A DNA stretch of 64,000 nucleotides from Simiduia aestuariiviva (GTDB lineage: Bacteria > Pseudomonadota > Gammaproteobacteria > Pseudomonadales > Cellvibrionaceae): contig NZ_JACHXZ010000003.1 of assembly GCF_014192475.1 (NCBI RefSeq), positions 1 through 64,000 on the forward strand. Direction: 5' to 3'. Below, piece by piece: positions 8,936-19,037 of the stretch (positions within the stretch are counted from its first letter, which is position 1; each line of letters begins with the position of its first letter). The notes below the pieces were generated by a model that had not been told where the DNA came from, searched no databases, and was given only the letters and a program-made list of their open reading frames with translations. Both the position numbers and the translations under genes were made by a program.

Positions 8936-10549
8936 ATGGACTTAATTCTTACAGTAATCGCCGATCCAAATGGCACAAACATGATCAACCACACCAAAGC
9001 CTTTGAGAAATCCGGAGGCTCACTCGGCAGGTCTGATCAAAATGATTGGGTGTTGCCTGACCCTGAACGGATCATCTCCTCACAACACTGCAGGGTGGAT
9101 TACACAGCAGGCCAGTACACGCTTACCGACACAAGCACCAATGGTGTGTTTGTCAATGAGTCCGCCAGCGCAATTGGGAATGGCAATGTACACAATTTAG
9201 CGGACGGAGATATCGTCGGGTTAGGAGAATACAAACTTCGAATTAGCTTGCGCGCGCCCGCAAAACCCTCAACAAAATTACCTGACGGTCTAGACGCAGT
9301 CGATTTTCTTGATGAGTCCGACAAAACAACATTCAGCGCAAGCATGGCCCCACAATTGGCCGCCCAGGCTCAAGCACAGAAATTTGATGATTTTCTCGAG
9401 GCGAAACCAATAAATACCGCGCAATCTAAAAGTGATTGGGGCAGTGCCAGCGAGCACGATGTGCAAGCAGATCTAAATATCAACAAAAACACTGATCCAC
9501 TCAGCATTTTTGATAGCGTGCTAGACAGCCCAGCCCCCTCCTTTGGCGCTGCTACGGCGCATAACTCAATAGAAGAAGATTGGTGGAAAGACGGCTCAAC
9601 CGCAGACAATGCAGCGCCTTTAGCGCACAGCTACCAAGCGCCAGCAGTGACGCCACAACCACCGAGCGAGCCGCTGCCACCCCGTGATGCCAGCAGTGCG
9701 ATACCAAACCCAATGCAGTCTCAACACAATCCGTTTGCGGCTTCTGCAGCCGTACTCCAAGGAGGCGAACTTAACACAAGCCCTCCTCAACACATGATGA
9801 ATCAACAATTTTCATCTGCGCCAACAACAATGGCTAGCGCGAGTATCGCGAGCAATCAAACCACCACAAACCACACCCGTGCATCCGCACCTCTACCCAA
9901 CGCTGCACAAGAATTTGGCCAAACCAGCTCCCCGGCAATCGTAAACACATCAATAGCGGGCGGACAGAGCCTAAAAGACGCCCTCGGACTGAAATCTATT
10001 TCGCCAGCCAAAGCCAATAGCCTGTTAACAGAGGTTGCCGATATTGTTAAGCAAACCACCCACCGCTTGATTGATCTCTTGCGTGCTCGCAACAGCATTA
10101 AGAATGAATTGCGAGTACAACGGACCATGATCCAAACGGCGGACAATAACCCGCTAAAATTCTCTGCTACTGCGGACGATGCGTTAAATAGTATGTTCGC
10201 GAACAACAGCAGTGCTTTTATGTCACCTGTGGAAGCCATTCAAGACAGCTTTGATGACCTATCGGATCATCAAGTGGCTGTTCTCGCGGGCATGCGTGCT
10301 GCGTATGACGCTATGTTTAAGCATTTTTCGCCCTCATCATTGGAATCGAGATTTAACCAATCAGGCAGCCTGCTGAACAGCAAACACGCCAAGAATTGGG
10401 CCTCTTACTGTGACCATTATCAATCACTTACTCGCGATCGTGAAAGCACCTACGAAGACCTGTTTGGCGAAGAGTTCGCGGCGGCATACGAAAAACAACT
10501 GACGGACTTAAAGAATGCACGCGCATTATCCCGTCGCAATAAAGTGTGA
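8936..10549 (+). CDS. tagH: T6SS FHA-domain protein (TagH/Fha1)
   Basis: Cytoplasmic phosphothreonine-binding scaffold that in characterised systems is phosphorylated by PpkA and switches on T6SS assembly. The 537-residue protein has an N-terminal FHA domain (about 1-105) with GRSDQNDWVL, SSQHCRV and the TSTNGVF loop. A long Pro/Ala/Ser/Gln-rich linker follows (about 110-345), then the conserved C-terminal VI_FHA region (about 350-537, LTEVADIVKQTTHRLIDLL). A D-K-T-T motif lies just after the FHA domain, a possible self-recognition site. The ATG lacks a good Shine-Dalgarno sequence but gives the expected FHA N-terminus. It is the first gene of the plus-strand T6SS operon, divergent from the kinase. 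Confidence 0.92.
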   Translation: MDLILTVIADPNGTNMINHTKAFEKSGGSLGRSDQNDWVLPDPERIISSQHCRVDYTAGQYTLTDTSTNGVFVNESASAIGNGNVHNLADGDIVGLGEYKLRISLRAPAKPSTKLPDGLDAVDFLDESDKTTFSASMAPQLAAQAQAQKFDDFLEAKPINTAQSKSDWGSASEHDVQADLNINKNTDPLSIFDSVLDSPAPSFGAATAHNSIEEDWWKDGSTADNAAPLAHSYQAPAVTPQPPSEPLPPRDASSAIPNPMQSQHNPFAASAAVLQGGELNTSPPQHMMNQQFSSAPTTMASASIASNQTTTNHTRASAPLPNAAQEFGQTSSPAIVNTSIAGGQSLKDALGLKSISPAKANSLLTEVADIVKQTTHRLIDLLRARNSIKNELRVQRTMIQTADNNPLKFSATADDALNSMFANNSSAFMSPVEAIQDSFDDLSDHQVAVLAGMRAAYDAMFKHFSPSSLESRFNQSGSLLNSKHAKNWASYCDHYQSLTRDRESTYEDLFGEEFAAAYEKQLTDLKNARALSRRNKV

Positions 10550-10571
10550 AACGACATTGTTAGGAATCACT

Positions 10572-11069
10572 ATGCAGATTAAAAACCTATTAACTATCGC
10601 CCTGATCGCCTTCACAGTAATTATTGCTGGATGCCAAACTGCCCGGGAGACCTTAAATCTCGACACCTCGGCAAAACTTAGGATTTATGCTGAACAAGAC
10701 ATAAACCCAGACCAGGATAATCGTGCATCGCCTCTAGTAATTCGCGTTTTCAAGCTTGCAGATGCACGCCAGTTTGGTCGCGAAGACTTTCTAAATCTCT
10801 ATGAGGACGCGGAAAATCGACTAGGACGTGATCTACTCGATACCGTGGTGCTAAAGGAAATTGCACCTGGCGAAAGTAGAATCGAAGATTTTGAACTTAG
10901 CCCAGATGTCAAATACCTCGGCCTACTGGCTGAGTTCGTGAGTTATCAAGACGCTGAAGCCATCACGATTATCCCTATTCAACCTCATGCCGGTAACGAA
11001 ATAGATCTGACCATCAGCGGTATACAGATAGCGAAAGGCAACAAAGCAGCAAATAAAAAACATCGATAA
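10572..11069 (+). CDS. tssJ: TssJ, T6SS outer-membrane lipoprotein
   Basis: Outer-membrane lipoprotein of the TssJLM membrane complex; it binds the periplasmic end of TssM. It has 165 residues, with a signal peptide ending in the lipobox IIAGC (Cys near residue 20), followed by the transthyretin-like fold with paired strands around PLVIRVFKL and D-F-x-x-L-Y-E-D-A. I start at the ATG at 10572, preceded by TAGGAA, rather than at codons further upstream that overlap the FHA gene, because only this start puts the signal peptide at the N-terminus. It sits 22 bases after tagH and 33 bases before tssK. Confidence 0.9.
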   Translation: MQIKNLLTIALIAFTVIIAGCQTARETLNLDTSAKLRIYAEQDINPDQDNRASPLVIRVFKLADARQFGREDFLNLYEDAENRLGRDLLDTVVLKEIAPGESRIEDFELSPDVKYLGLLAEFVSYQDAEAITIIPIQPHAGNEIDLTISGIQIAKGNKAANKKHR

Positions 11070-11102
11070 TTCTTTTGCTAGATACTGACCCAAGGAAAGC
11101 AT

Positions 11103-12440
11103 ATGTCGGCAATGAACAAAGTTATCTGGTCGGAAGGTATGTTCCTTCGACCCCAGCACTTTCAACAGCAGGATCGCTACTGGGAGCGCTATATTGAAGG
11201 GAAATTGGGTGCATCAAGCCCATACAATTGGGGAATTGAGTCCTTAGCAATTGACTCTGAACCCTTGAACATGGGTAAGGTATCTATCACTCAAATACGC
11301 GCAGTGTTCCCCGATGGCACGCCATACACTGCCCCTGAGATTGAAATTACCCCTGACGTATTGGATGTACCGGAAAATACGCAAGACCAATTGATATACC
11401 TCTGTATACCGTTGCGCAGACCGGGCAGCCAAGACGCAATACGCGCTGAAGAGGAGTTACCGCAGGCGCGCTACCAAACCTTTAATTATGACGTGCGCAA
11501 TAGCACTGCACAGTCAAGTGAGCCTGCAAGAATCCAAATTGGCAAGCTCAGAGTGTGCTTGAAGCTTGGGTCGGATGACCTAAGCGGTTATGCGACCATT
11601 GCAATTGCGAGAGTGATAGAACGATTAGCAGATAAGCCAATAAAGCTGGATCGTGAGTTTATTCCACCAGTTCTGCGTTGCGATGTGTCAGCCAATTTGT
11701 CTGCCTACCTAGAGGAAGTCAAAGGCTTGCTGAAGCAACGCGGCGATGCACTAGGTCATCGTCTGGCCGACAGCGGTCGCGCAGGTTCCGCTGAAATCGC
11801 AGATTACTTGCTGTTACAGGTGTTAAACCGGGTTGAGCCCATACTGGGGCAACTTAGTAACCAAGAACAGGTCCATCCCTACGTGCTCTATCTGGAGCTA
11901 GTTCAACTCGCCGGCGAGCTCGCAACGTTTACAATGCCCACAAAGCGAGCACCAGTATTCAATGCCTACCAACATACCAACCTGCAGTTGACGTTTTCAG
12001 ACCTTTTTAGAAGCCTACGTCAGTCGTTAAGCACGGTGCTGGAACAGTCAGCCGTGCCTCTGTCTTTGGTCGAAAGAAAATACGGCATTCATGTGGCCCC
12101 TATCAGTGATCACTCAATGATCGATAGCTGTAGCTTTGTTCTGGCCATCAAAGCTGATGTACAAACTGAACTATTAAGGACGCGATTTCCCTCCCAGGCA
12201 AAAGTTGCTCCGGTTGAAACTATTCGGGAGCTCATCACTACCCAACTCCCCGGCATTAAAATACGGGCATTGCCCGTGGCACCCAGACAAATTCCCTACC
12301 ATGCGGGACACATATATTTTGAACTGGAAAAATCCGGTGAACTATGGGCTACTTTTAAGCGATCTGGCGGATTTGCCGTGCATCTTGGCGCAAACTTTCC
12401 TGGATTGACAATGGAACTCTGGGCTATTCGAAATAGTTAA
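11103..12440 (+). CDS. tssK: TssK, T6SS baseplate protein
   Basis: Baseplate subunit that links the TssFGE wedge to the TssJLM membrane complex. The 445 residues match the family length. The N-terminal signature W-S-E-G-M-F-L-R-P-Q-H-F-Q-Q-Q-D is intact at residues 9-24, and the C-terminal receptor-binding part is present (PRQIPYHAGHIYFEL). GGAAAG precedes the ATG at good spacing. It lies between tssJ and tssL as in most TssJKLM strings. There is no sign of damage. Confidence 0.95.
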   Translation: MSAMNKVIWSEGMFLRPQHFQQQDRYWERYIEGKLGASSPYNWGIESLAIDSEPLNMGKVSITQIRAVFPDGTPYTAPEIEITPDVLDVPENTQDQLIYLCIPLRRPGSQDAIRAEEELPQARYQTFNYDVRNSTAQSSEPARIQIGKLRVCLKLGSDDLSGYATIAIARVIERLADKPIKLDREFIPPVLRCDVSANLSAYLEEVKGLLKQRGDALGHRLADSGRAGSAEIADYLLLQVLNRVEPILGQLSNQEQVHPYVLYLELVQLAGELATFTMPTKRAPVFNAYQHTNLQLTFSDLFRSLRQSLSTVLEQSAVPLSLVERKYGIHVAPISDHSMIDSCSFVLAIKADVQTELLRTRFPSQAKVAPVETIRELITTQLPGIKIRALPVAPRQIPYHAGHIYFELEKSGELWATFKRSGGFAVHLGANFPGLTMELWAIRNS

Positions 12441-12455
12441 GAATAGGATTTCAAT

Positions 12456-13247
12456 ATGACCGACCGTACTATCATGGTGCCAACCCCCGGCGGCCGCAGA
12501 CCAACGACTGCGGCAAATCCTCAACGAAGCTATGCGCAATCACCCAATGACGAAATCTCCATTAAGCACGGCCTTAACAGGCTCGTAAACTGTGCAAATA
12601 CGTTAATCGCCGTAGCGATTAAACTACGCAGCACGATCGCACATCAAAATGCACCGGATTTGCACAAGCGACTCACGGAAGAAATTAAGGCATTTGAGCT
12701 CACTGCTCGCCAGTCAGATATAGGCGATGAATACATTATCTCCGCTAGGTATCTACTGTGTACTGTTGTTGACGAAATTGTACTGAATACACCGTGGGGG
12801 GCCTCTTCAGGGTGGAGTCAGCACTCGCTTCTAAGCCTTTTTCACCATGAGACATTTGGTGGCGATAAGTGCTTCGCCCTGCTGAGCAAGTTGCTAGAAA
12901 ACCCCAGCAAAAATCTAGAACTACTCGAACTTTACTACCTCTGCCTAAGCATCGGCTTTGAAGGGAAATACCGTCTCGCGCAACGCGGTCATGAACAATT
13001 AGAATCCATACGTGAAAATCTCTACAACACCATTGAACAACAAAGGTCGTCACCGGAGCAGGATCTTTCGCCACATTGGGAAAGTAACGCAATAAAGCCA
13101 AAAACTCGACTTGACTTCTTTCCCACCTGGGTTGTAGTTGCCTGCTTTTTAGCCATTTTGATCAGCAGCTACGGTGGTATGCGCTGGTGGTTAAACGAGA
13201 CAACGCAACCGGTAGCGACCGAGATTCACAATCTAATCAAGCCATAA
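12456..13247 (+). CDS. tssL: TssL (IcmH/DotU family), T6SS inner-membrane protein
   Basis: Inner-membrane partner of TssM that carries the cytoplasmic docking surface for the baseplate. It has 263 residues: a Pro/Arg-rich N-terminal tail, the DotU helical domain (about 30-195, with A-R-Y-L-L-C-T-V-V-D-E and the S-L-L-S-L-F-H-H-E-T-F-G-G segment), and one C-terminal transmembrane helix (about 223-244). It ends shortly after that helix, so it has no OmpA-like peptidoglycan-binding extension. Any wall anchoring must come from another protein. It follows tssK by 15 bases. Confidence 0.94.
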   Translation: MTDRTIMVPTPGGRRPTTAANPQRSYAQSPNDEISIKHGLNRLVNCANTLIAVAIKLRSTIAHQNAPDLHKRLTEEIKAFELTARQSDIGDEYIISARYLLCTVVDEIVLNTPWGASSGWSQHSLLSLFHHETFGGDKCFALLSKLLENPSKNLELLELYYLCLSIGFEGKYRLAQRGHEQLESIRENLYNTIEQQRSSPEQDLSPHWESNAIKPKTRLDFFPTWVVVACFLAILISSYGGMRWWLNETTQPVATEIHNLIKP

Positions 13248-13305
13248 ATTTGCACTTGTACTCATCTGTTTTTTTGCGCTCAGACAGCGCTCCATGGAGA
13301 TAGGC

Positions 13306-16300
13306 ATGAATCGTCTGGCCACAATCTTTACTCACAAGTTTACCCTGACTGTGTTAGGGCTCGCCGCACTTACTATAATCATATGGTTTGGCGCTGATCA
13401 CATAAAATTTGGCGAGGACAACCATACATTAAGTAGATCAACGCGCATTTGGCTGATTTCAACTTGTTGGCTTCTCATAGCAATGTGGAATTTTATACTT
13501 TGGCTTGTAGAGCGAAAGCAAAATGCCGCACTTATTGACTCATTGAAGCAGCAGGATGCCGAGCCCACTTCACCTGATGAAGAGCGAGGCAATGAAGAGC
13601 TAAAAGCCATAGCCGATCGATTTAAAGATGCGCTGAACATACTGAAAAAGGCACGTTTTACCAAAGGCGGTCGTCGTCGATCACTCTACCAAATGCCGTG
13701 GTATATCATTATCGGGCCACCGGGTGCCGGAAAAACCACAGCATTGATTAACTCTGGCCTTGAGTTTCCATTAGCCAAACAAGATAACTTTCAACCTATT
13801 GGCGGTGTTGGCGGCACGCGAAACTGCGATTGGTGGTTCACCAACGACGCGGTGCTCATTGATACTGCCGGTCGTTACACCACTCAAGACAGCCATCGAA
13901 CTATCGACAGCTCCAGTTGGCAGGCCTTTATTGAGCTTTTAAAGAAGTATCGACGCAGACGCCCGATAAACGGGGCAATACTCGCCATAAGCTTGCAAGA
14001 CCTCATGGTTCAAACTGCAGACCAACGCGCGCATCAGGCAAAAACGTTGCGCGCTCGGATTAATGAACTGCATCAAGAGTTTGGTCTTCAGTTTCCTATT
14101 TATCTAACATTTACAAAATGTGACTTGGTGGCAGGATTTTCAGAGTTCTTTTCAAATCTATCCCAGTCCGAGCGCGAACAGGTATGGGGGGTAAGCTTCC
14201 CGTTCAGCCAAAATGAAGGCAGCCTTAAAGACAACATTAAGTCATTTGAAAATGAGTTTTATCAACTGTGTGGTCGCCTTAATCGACGTTTACTTTGGCG
14301 ACTTCACCAAGAACGAAATATCGATAAGCGCAGTATATTGCAAGGCTTTCCTGCGCGAATTGAATCTTTATCAAATGTGCTGAATGATTTCATTAAGCAA
14401 ACGTTTAATCCAAATCGCTATGACACCGACCCCTTGTTGCGAGGCATCTACTTTACCAGCGCGACACAGGAAGGAAGCCCCATTGACCGAATGATGGCAT
14501 CGGTCAGCGCCAACTTTGGCCTTGAACGGGACATGGGTAAACAACAGGCGAATTCCGGTAAGACCTTCTTTCTAAATAGATTGCTAAAAGATGTCGTCTT
14601 TCCTGAATCTGAATTGGTAGGAATGAATCGAAAACTTGAGGCTGGCCTGCTTTGGGGACGTCGCGCAGCGATCGCCGCTAGCCTTCTAGCAACTGCAGGG
14701 ACCATTACCCTATGGCTAGGCAGTATCTCGCAGAATAAGCACTACATAGCCGAAGTGCAAAATTACGTTGCTGAATATCAGGTGCAACGCGCTGCATTGC
14801 ATCAAGGAACCGCAACCAATGAACTGATTGCAACTGCCTTTAGTGCGCTAGGAAAAGCACAAAGCGTATACGACCAAGAAGAGCACCCGTGGCTAAGCAA
14901 TCTAGGCCTTTATGATGCATCTGTGGACGCAGCAGCAGATGATTTATACAAGCATGAATTACGCACCGTATTTATGCCGCAGATTGCGCGACAGATTGAA
15001 CAGAAAATTAATCAACAGCAGCAAGATACTGACAATCTACTTGAGTCGTTACGGGCCTATTTAATGCTGTTCGACCCTGCCCAGCGCAAGCCTGCCGTTA
15101 TTTCGGACTACATGAGTAAGCTTTGGCAGAACCAAATGTCGGGCAAAGCCACCCTACAAAAGGAACTGGAGGATCACTTAGCAATGGCGCTGGAGAGCGG
15201 CGATCTCCACAACATGACCCCAAATGTGCAATTAGTTCAACAAACGCAACGTGCATTAAATCGAGTGCCAATTTCTCAACGGCTTTACGCAAAGATAAGA
15301 AGTGGCGAATTAGGTGATCAAAAAGCCAACATCGTTGCCGCCATCGGCACGAGCAAACCAACTGAGCTCGGCTTAAATGAAGGCGATGAGCGCTTAGAAA
15401 TACCCATGCTATTCACTAAGACAGGCTACGAAGCACTTGATTTCTCAGCCAACTCTCAGCTTTTACAGGAAGTGGAGGCAGATCAATGGCTGTACGACAG
15501 CGACGAATCCATACAGCTTTCAGACAAAGATAAAAAAGAAATTGCAGAAAACGTAAAACGGCTTTATATGGCCCACTACGTAGACACTTGGAAAAACGCC
15601 CTGCGCAGTGTCACCATAGCCCGCCATGGCGACACTAGGCAGGCAATCACACAACTGGATGAACTGTCGGACCCCATTACATCGCCGCTGTTACGACTGA
15701 TTGAGCTCGCCGTTGACAACACCAGTCTCGCACCACTGCCAGACTTACCTGCCAATGTAGACGCGCCCACGAATCTTCTATCGGGAAGAGCCAGCAACGG
15801 CCTTAGATTTGCAAGTCGAGGACTAGATGCACTTGGCAACAAACTCCCATCAACGTATGTAGATGATCAATTTGTGGAGATCCACAAGCTGGCATTCAGC
15901 AACAACAATCAGCCTGCAGCCATCCAAGGCTATCTTGCGGACATCGAGCAAATAAAGGAATTGCTGATAGAAATTGACAGCTCTGCCAATCCTAGTGCAG
16001 CTGCATTCGAAACTGCGAAAACCATTTTCACTGCAGGCGGCGCCGGCAAGATCAAACAACTCCGCATCAAGGCCATGGACGCTCCAGCCCCTATTAACAC
16101 CTGGCTGACCGACATCGCTGACAACACCTGGGCATTGATACTCAAGCAGGCCAAGCTGCATATAGATAGAGCATGGCAAGAACAGGTATACACCAGCTAT
16201 CAGAACAATCTGCAAAATCGCTACCCGATGGCTCCCCAGGTATCATTTGAAGCGCCTATTACTGAGTTTAATCAGTACTTTAAACCTGGAGGTACCCAAC

Positions 16301-16845
16301 ATAAATTTGTTCAAACTTACTTGTCACCCTTCGTAGATACTCAACGCTGGCGGCTGAAAACCGTAGATGGACGCACCATTGGTCTATCGTCTGCTAGCTT
16401 GCGGCAATTCCGACGCGCAGATGATATACGCAAAGTGTATTTTTCTGGCGCAGGCAGCGCGAGCATGAGCTTCAAAATCGAACCCTCCAAGCTAGATTCA
16501 GGTGTACGGCTGTTTTCCCTAGAGCTTGGCGACGCACGGGTCAACTACTCGCATGGTCCCCGCACATTGAAACCGATGACCTGGGAAGGTGGTAAGGCGA
16601 TGCGCGTTAGAGTCATTTTTGAAGACTTAAACGAAACGGTTCACCGAAAACATTACGAAGGAGATTGGGCCTGGTTTCGACTTCTGGATGCGTCCAAAAT
16701 TGAAACTACCGCTAGCAGCAATGTGAAAACTATCACCTTCGAGGAAAATGGACGCCAAGCGGAATTTCGCTTAATCGCAAATTCCGGCATCAACCCGTTC
16801 GACAATCGCGTCCTTAGAAATTACGACTGCCCGCAATACTTATGA
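13306..16845 (+). CDS. tssM: TssM (IcmF family), T6SS inner-membrane ATPase-like protein
   Basis: Central stalk of the T6SS membrane complex, spanning the inner membrane and periplasm to reach TssJ. It has about 1,179 residues, the usual size. Two transmembrane helices lie near 9-30 and 50-68 and a third near 455-475. Between them is the NTPase-like domain with Walker A GPPGAGKTT (about 136-144) and Walker B-like DTAGRY. The periplasmic IcmF-related region and C-terminal beta domain follow. I prefer the ATG at 13306 because GGAG precedes it at good spacing; an ATG at 13294 is also in frame. Its stop overlaps the tagF start (ATGA), showing translational coupling. Confidence 0.95.
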   Translation: MNRLATIFTHKFTLTVLGLAALTIIIWFGADHIKFGEDNHTLSRSTRIWLISTCWLLIAMWNFILWLVERKQNAALIDSLKQQDAEPTSPDEERGNEELKAIADRFKDALNILKKARFTKGGRRRSLYQMPWYIIIGPPGAGKTTALINSGLEFPLAKQDNFQPIGGVGGTRNCDWWFTNDAVLIDTAGRYTTQDSHRTIDSSSWQAFIELLKKYRRRRPINGAILAISLQDLMVQTADQRAHQAKTLRARINELHQEFGLQFPIYLTFTKCDLVAGFSEFFSNLSQSEREQVWGVSFPFSQNEGSLKDNIKSFENEFYQLCGRLNRRLLWRLHQERNIDKRSILQGFPARIESLSNVLNDFIKQTFNPNRYDTDPLLRGIYFTSATQEGSPIDRMMASVSANFGLERDMGKQQANSGKTFFLNRLLKDVVFPESELVGMNRKLEAGLLWGRRAAIAASLLATAGTITLWLGSISQNKHYIAEVQNYVAEYQVQRAALHQGTATNELIATAFSALGKAQSVYDQEEHPWLSNLGLYDASVDAAADDLYKHELRTVFMPQIARQIEQKINQQQQDTDNLLESLRAYLMLFDPAQRKPAVISDYMSKLWQNQMSGKATLQKELEDHLAMALESGDLHNMTPNVQLVQQTQRALNRVPISQRLYAKIRSGELGDQKANIVAAIGTSKPTELGLNEGDERLEIPMLFTKTGYEALDFSANSQLLQEVEADQWLYDSDESIQLSDKDKKEIAENVKRLYMAHYVDTWKNALRSVTIARHGDTRQAITQLDELSDPITSPLLRLIELAVDNTSLAPLPDLPANVDAPTNLLSGRASNGLRFASRGLDALGNKLPSTYVDDQFVEIHKLAFSNNNQPAAIQGYLADIEQIKELLIEIDSSANPSAAAFETAKTIFTAGGAGKIKQLRIKAMDAPAPINTWLTDIADNTWALILKQAKLHIDRAWQEQVYTSYQNNLQNRYPMAPQVSFEAPITEFNQYFKPGGTQHKFVQTYLSPFVDTQRWRLKTVDGRTIGLSSASLRQFRRADDIRKVYFSGAGSASMSFKIEPSKLDSGVRLFSLELGDARVNYSHGPRTLKPMTWEGGKAMRVRVIFEDLNETVHRKHYEGDWAWFRLLDASKIETTASSNVKTITFEENGRQAEFRLIANSGINPFDNRVLRNYDCPQYL

Positions 16846-17534
16846 ATATGCTCGAACGAACAATGGGTATCTACGGAAAGTTGCCGGCTCACGGAGATTT
16901 CATTGAACGAAATGTGCCTAGGCGATTCCTTGATGTCTGGGATGATTGGCTTCAGCGTTGCTTAGCAAATAGCCATGATGCGGCCGGCGAAGAATGGCTT
17001 GAATCTTACTTAACGTCGCCGGTCTGGTACTTTTCGCTCGGCCACGGCGTCATAGATGCGAACCCCTGGATTGGTATCATCGTACCGAGTGTCGATGCCG
17101 TAGGTCGATATTTTCCGCTCTCTATTATCGTACGACTTGAACCTGATGATGATCCCCATTTCACCCTTGTAAACAATAGCCAGCATTTTGATGAACTGGC
17201 TGATGACGTCATTAACGCTATGCAGCATGGATTAACTATCGAAGAGCTTTGGCCCAGCTTACAGCGCAAGGAAAACCAACACTTTGAAAGCGCAAAGCTA
17301 GCTTCTCGTCATTTATCAGATTCCAATGCCACGCTTTGTCAGATTGAAGCATCAGATCCACAACAATCATTAGCTAGATTGTCGTACGCGCATACACGGC
17401 TGGCTCACCCGTGCAGCAGCCTTTGGTATTGCAAGCCTAGCGCAGGCGTACCGAGCACCTGCATAACCCTACCTGGGTTGCCGCCTGCGGATTATTTTTG
17501 GCCGATGATAAGTCATCACTGGGACGAACTGTAA
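16842..17534 (+). CDS. tagF: TagF, T6SS posttranslational repressor
   Basis: In Pseudomonas and Agrobacterium TagF represses T6SS firing by acting on the FHA protein, independently of or together with the PpkA/PppA pathway. It has 230 residues with the N-terminal TagF signature G-I-Y-G-K-L-P-A-H-G-D-F-I-E-R-N (about 9-24) and the S-P-V-W-Y-F segment. It is not fused to a PP2C phosphatase, which occurs in some species. It overlaps tssM by four bases. A weak terminator follows, so it closes the first T6SS transcription block. Confidence 0.9.
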   Translation: MNMLERTMGIYGKLPAHGDFIERNVPRRFLDVWDDWLQRCLANSHDAAGEEWLESYLTSPVWYFSLGHGVIDANPWIGIIVPSVDAVGRYFPLSIIVRLEPDDDPHFTLVNNSQHFDELADDVINAMQHGLTIEELWPSLQRKENQHFESAKLASRHLSDSNATLCQIEASDPQQSLARLSYAHTRLAHPCSSLWYCKPSAGVPSTCITLPGLPPADYFWPMISHHWDEL

Positions 17535-17557
17535 ATGTGAATACTTAGCGTAGATAT

Positions 17558-17582
17558 TGTGCAGTGGCGCACAGCTTTTTTT
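17558..17582 (+). terminator. Probable rho-independent terminator after tagF
   Basis: A short hairpin (TGTGC, loop AGTGGC, GCACA) is followed by GC and seven T residues, 24 bases after the tagF stop. The stem is only five pairs, so termination may be partial. It divides the tagH-to-tagF block from the tssA-to-clpV block, and the next 170 bases up to tssA must then hold the tssA promoter. Confidence 0.6.
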
Positions 17583-17751
17583 GCGATAAGAACGAATGTA
17601 CCAACTAGGTTGCCTGCCGCACCGTAAAAGCGTTCAACTACCACAAAAAACTTCTAAACAATTTATAAGCCGTGTACTCTTGGGCCCTTCAAAAGTTCAG
17701 ATTGAAATGACACAGCCAGGGAAGACCGCTAGGATCAAAGGAAATTTGTAG

Positions 17752-18993
17752 ATGTCATTAGCTCACATCATAGATCTAGAAAGCCTTAAACAGCCCATTT
17801 CGGTTGATACACCGCAAGGCAAAGATCTGCGCACAGATCGATCCCCCACTTCAACCTATTACGCTATCAAAGATGCCCGTAACGCTGCACGTGCCGCTGA
17901 GCGCGCGTCGATGTTCGATGATGATGTTGACCTGCTCGCACCCTGGCGGCAAGTGGCTCAACTCGCACCTTCAATCTTGCAGGATGTCAGTAAAGATTTA
18001 GAAGTTGCCTGTTGGTATACAGAAGCGCTTATTCGACTCCATGGTTTAGCAGGGCTGCGAGATGGACTGGCGCTGATACGTATGCTCGTCGATGAATACT
18101 GGGACGGTCTATACCCAGAGCCCGATGAAGACGGCATAGAAACAAAAGTAGCACCACTGACAGGACTCAATGGTGACGGCGGCGACGGGACACTACTCGC
18201 ACCATTGCGAAACATGCCAATTACACTAGAGGACTTCGGCGGAGAATTTTCCTTTTGGCAGTACCAGCAGGCCCGAGATGCCGATCGAATTACAGACGAT
18301 GACAATCGAGAAGAACGCATATCCACTATGGGGTTCTCGCTAAAATCAATCACTGATACGGTTCTGGCTACCTCCGTCAAAGACAGTGTCGCCATTGTTG
18401 ATACGCTCGAAGAATGCCTAGATTACTTTAAATCGACCAATGCGTTCCTGAGAAAAGCCTGTGAGCAATTAGCGCCACCCAGCAGCAACATCTCGAACCT
18501 ACTTGAAGAACTTTTGCGTACTGCTCGATTTATATACAAAGAAAAGCTGGAAGAAAACCAGGCGCAGAGCGTACTTGACGCGCCCACAGAAGAACTGACG
18601 GAATCTCAACTCGCACATGAATCGCCAATAGCCACTCTACGATCTGTAAGTGGACCTATAGCAGATCGCGAGGACGCTCTTAAACGATTAGAAGAGGTCG
18701 CTGCTTATTTCCGACGCTATGAGCCGCATACACCCATCGGACCAAGCTTAGAGCGATTAGTCACCTGGGGACGTATGACTGTGGCAGATTTGATGATGGA
18801 ACTGCTGCCTGAAGATTCCGCCAGAAATATTTTCTCACAGCTAACCGGTGTGAAAATGGATGGCAGCGATGACAGCACCTATGTAGCGCCACCAAAGGCA
18901 AAGTCTACCATAGCTACCACACCAGATAAGTCAGATGCAGATGCACAACCCCAACCGTCTCTTGAGCCAGAAACTCAGAAGATGGGTTGGTAA
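17752..18993 (+). CDS. tssA: TssA (ImpA family), T6SS baseplate/sheath-priming protein
   Basis: Ring-forming protein that primes and coordinates tube and sheath polymerisation. It has 413 residues. The N-terminal ImpA_N domain is clear (about 35-160, with A-C-W-Y-T-E-A-L-I-R-L-H-G-L-A-G-L and the E-Y-W-D-G-L-Y-P-E motif). A shorter C-terminal part ends in the R-R-Y-E-P-H-T-P-I and L-V-T-W-G-R-M pattern typical of the short TssA class. It is the first gene of the second T6SS transcription block, 217 bases after tagF, with AAAGGAAA before the ATG. Confidence 0.93.
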   Translation: MSLAHIIDLESLKQPISVDTPQGKDLRTDRSPTSTYYAIKDARNAARAAERASMFDDDVDLLAPWRQVAQLAPSILQDVSKDLEVACWYTEALIRLHGLAGLRDGLALIRMLVDEYWDGLYPEPDEDGIETKVAPLTGLNGDGGDGTLLAPLRNMPITLEDFGGEFSFWQYQQARDADRITDDDNREERISTMGFSLKSITDTVLATSVKDSVAIVDTLEECLDYFKSTNAFLRKACEQLAPPSSNISNLLEELLRTARFIYKEKLEENQAQSVLDAPTEELTESQLAHESPIATLRSVSGPIADREDALKRLEEVAAYFRRYEPHTPIGPSLERLVTWGRMTVADLMMELLPEDSARNIFSQLTGVKMDGSDDSTYVAPPKAKSTIATTPDKSDADAQPQPSLEPETQKMGW

Positions 18994-19037
18994 TTCATAA
19001 ACGCTTCCTTTATTAAAGCGGATAGGAGATCCAAAGC

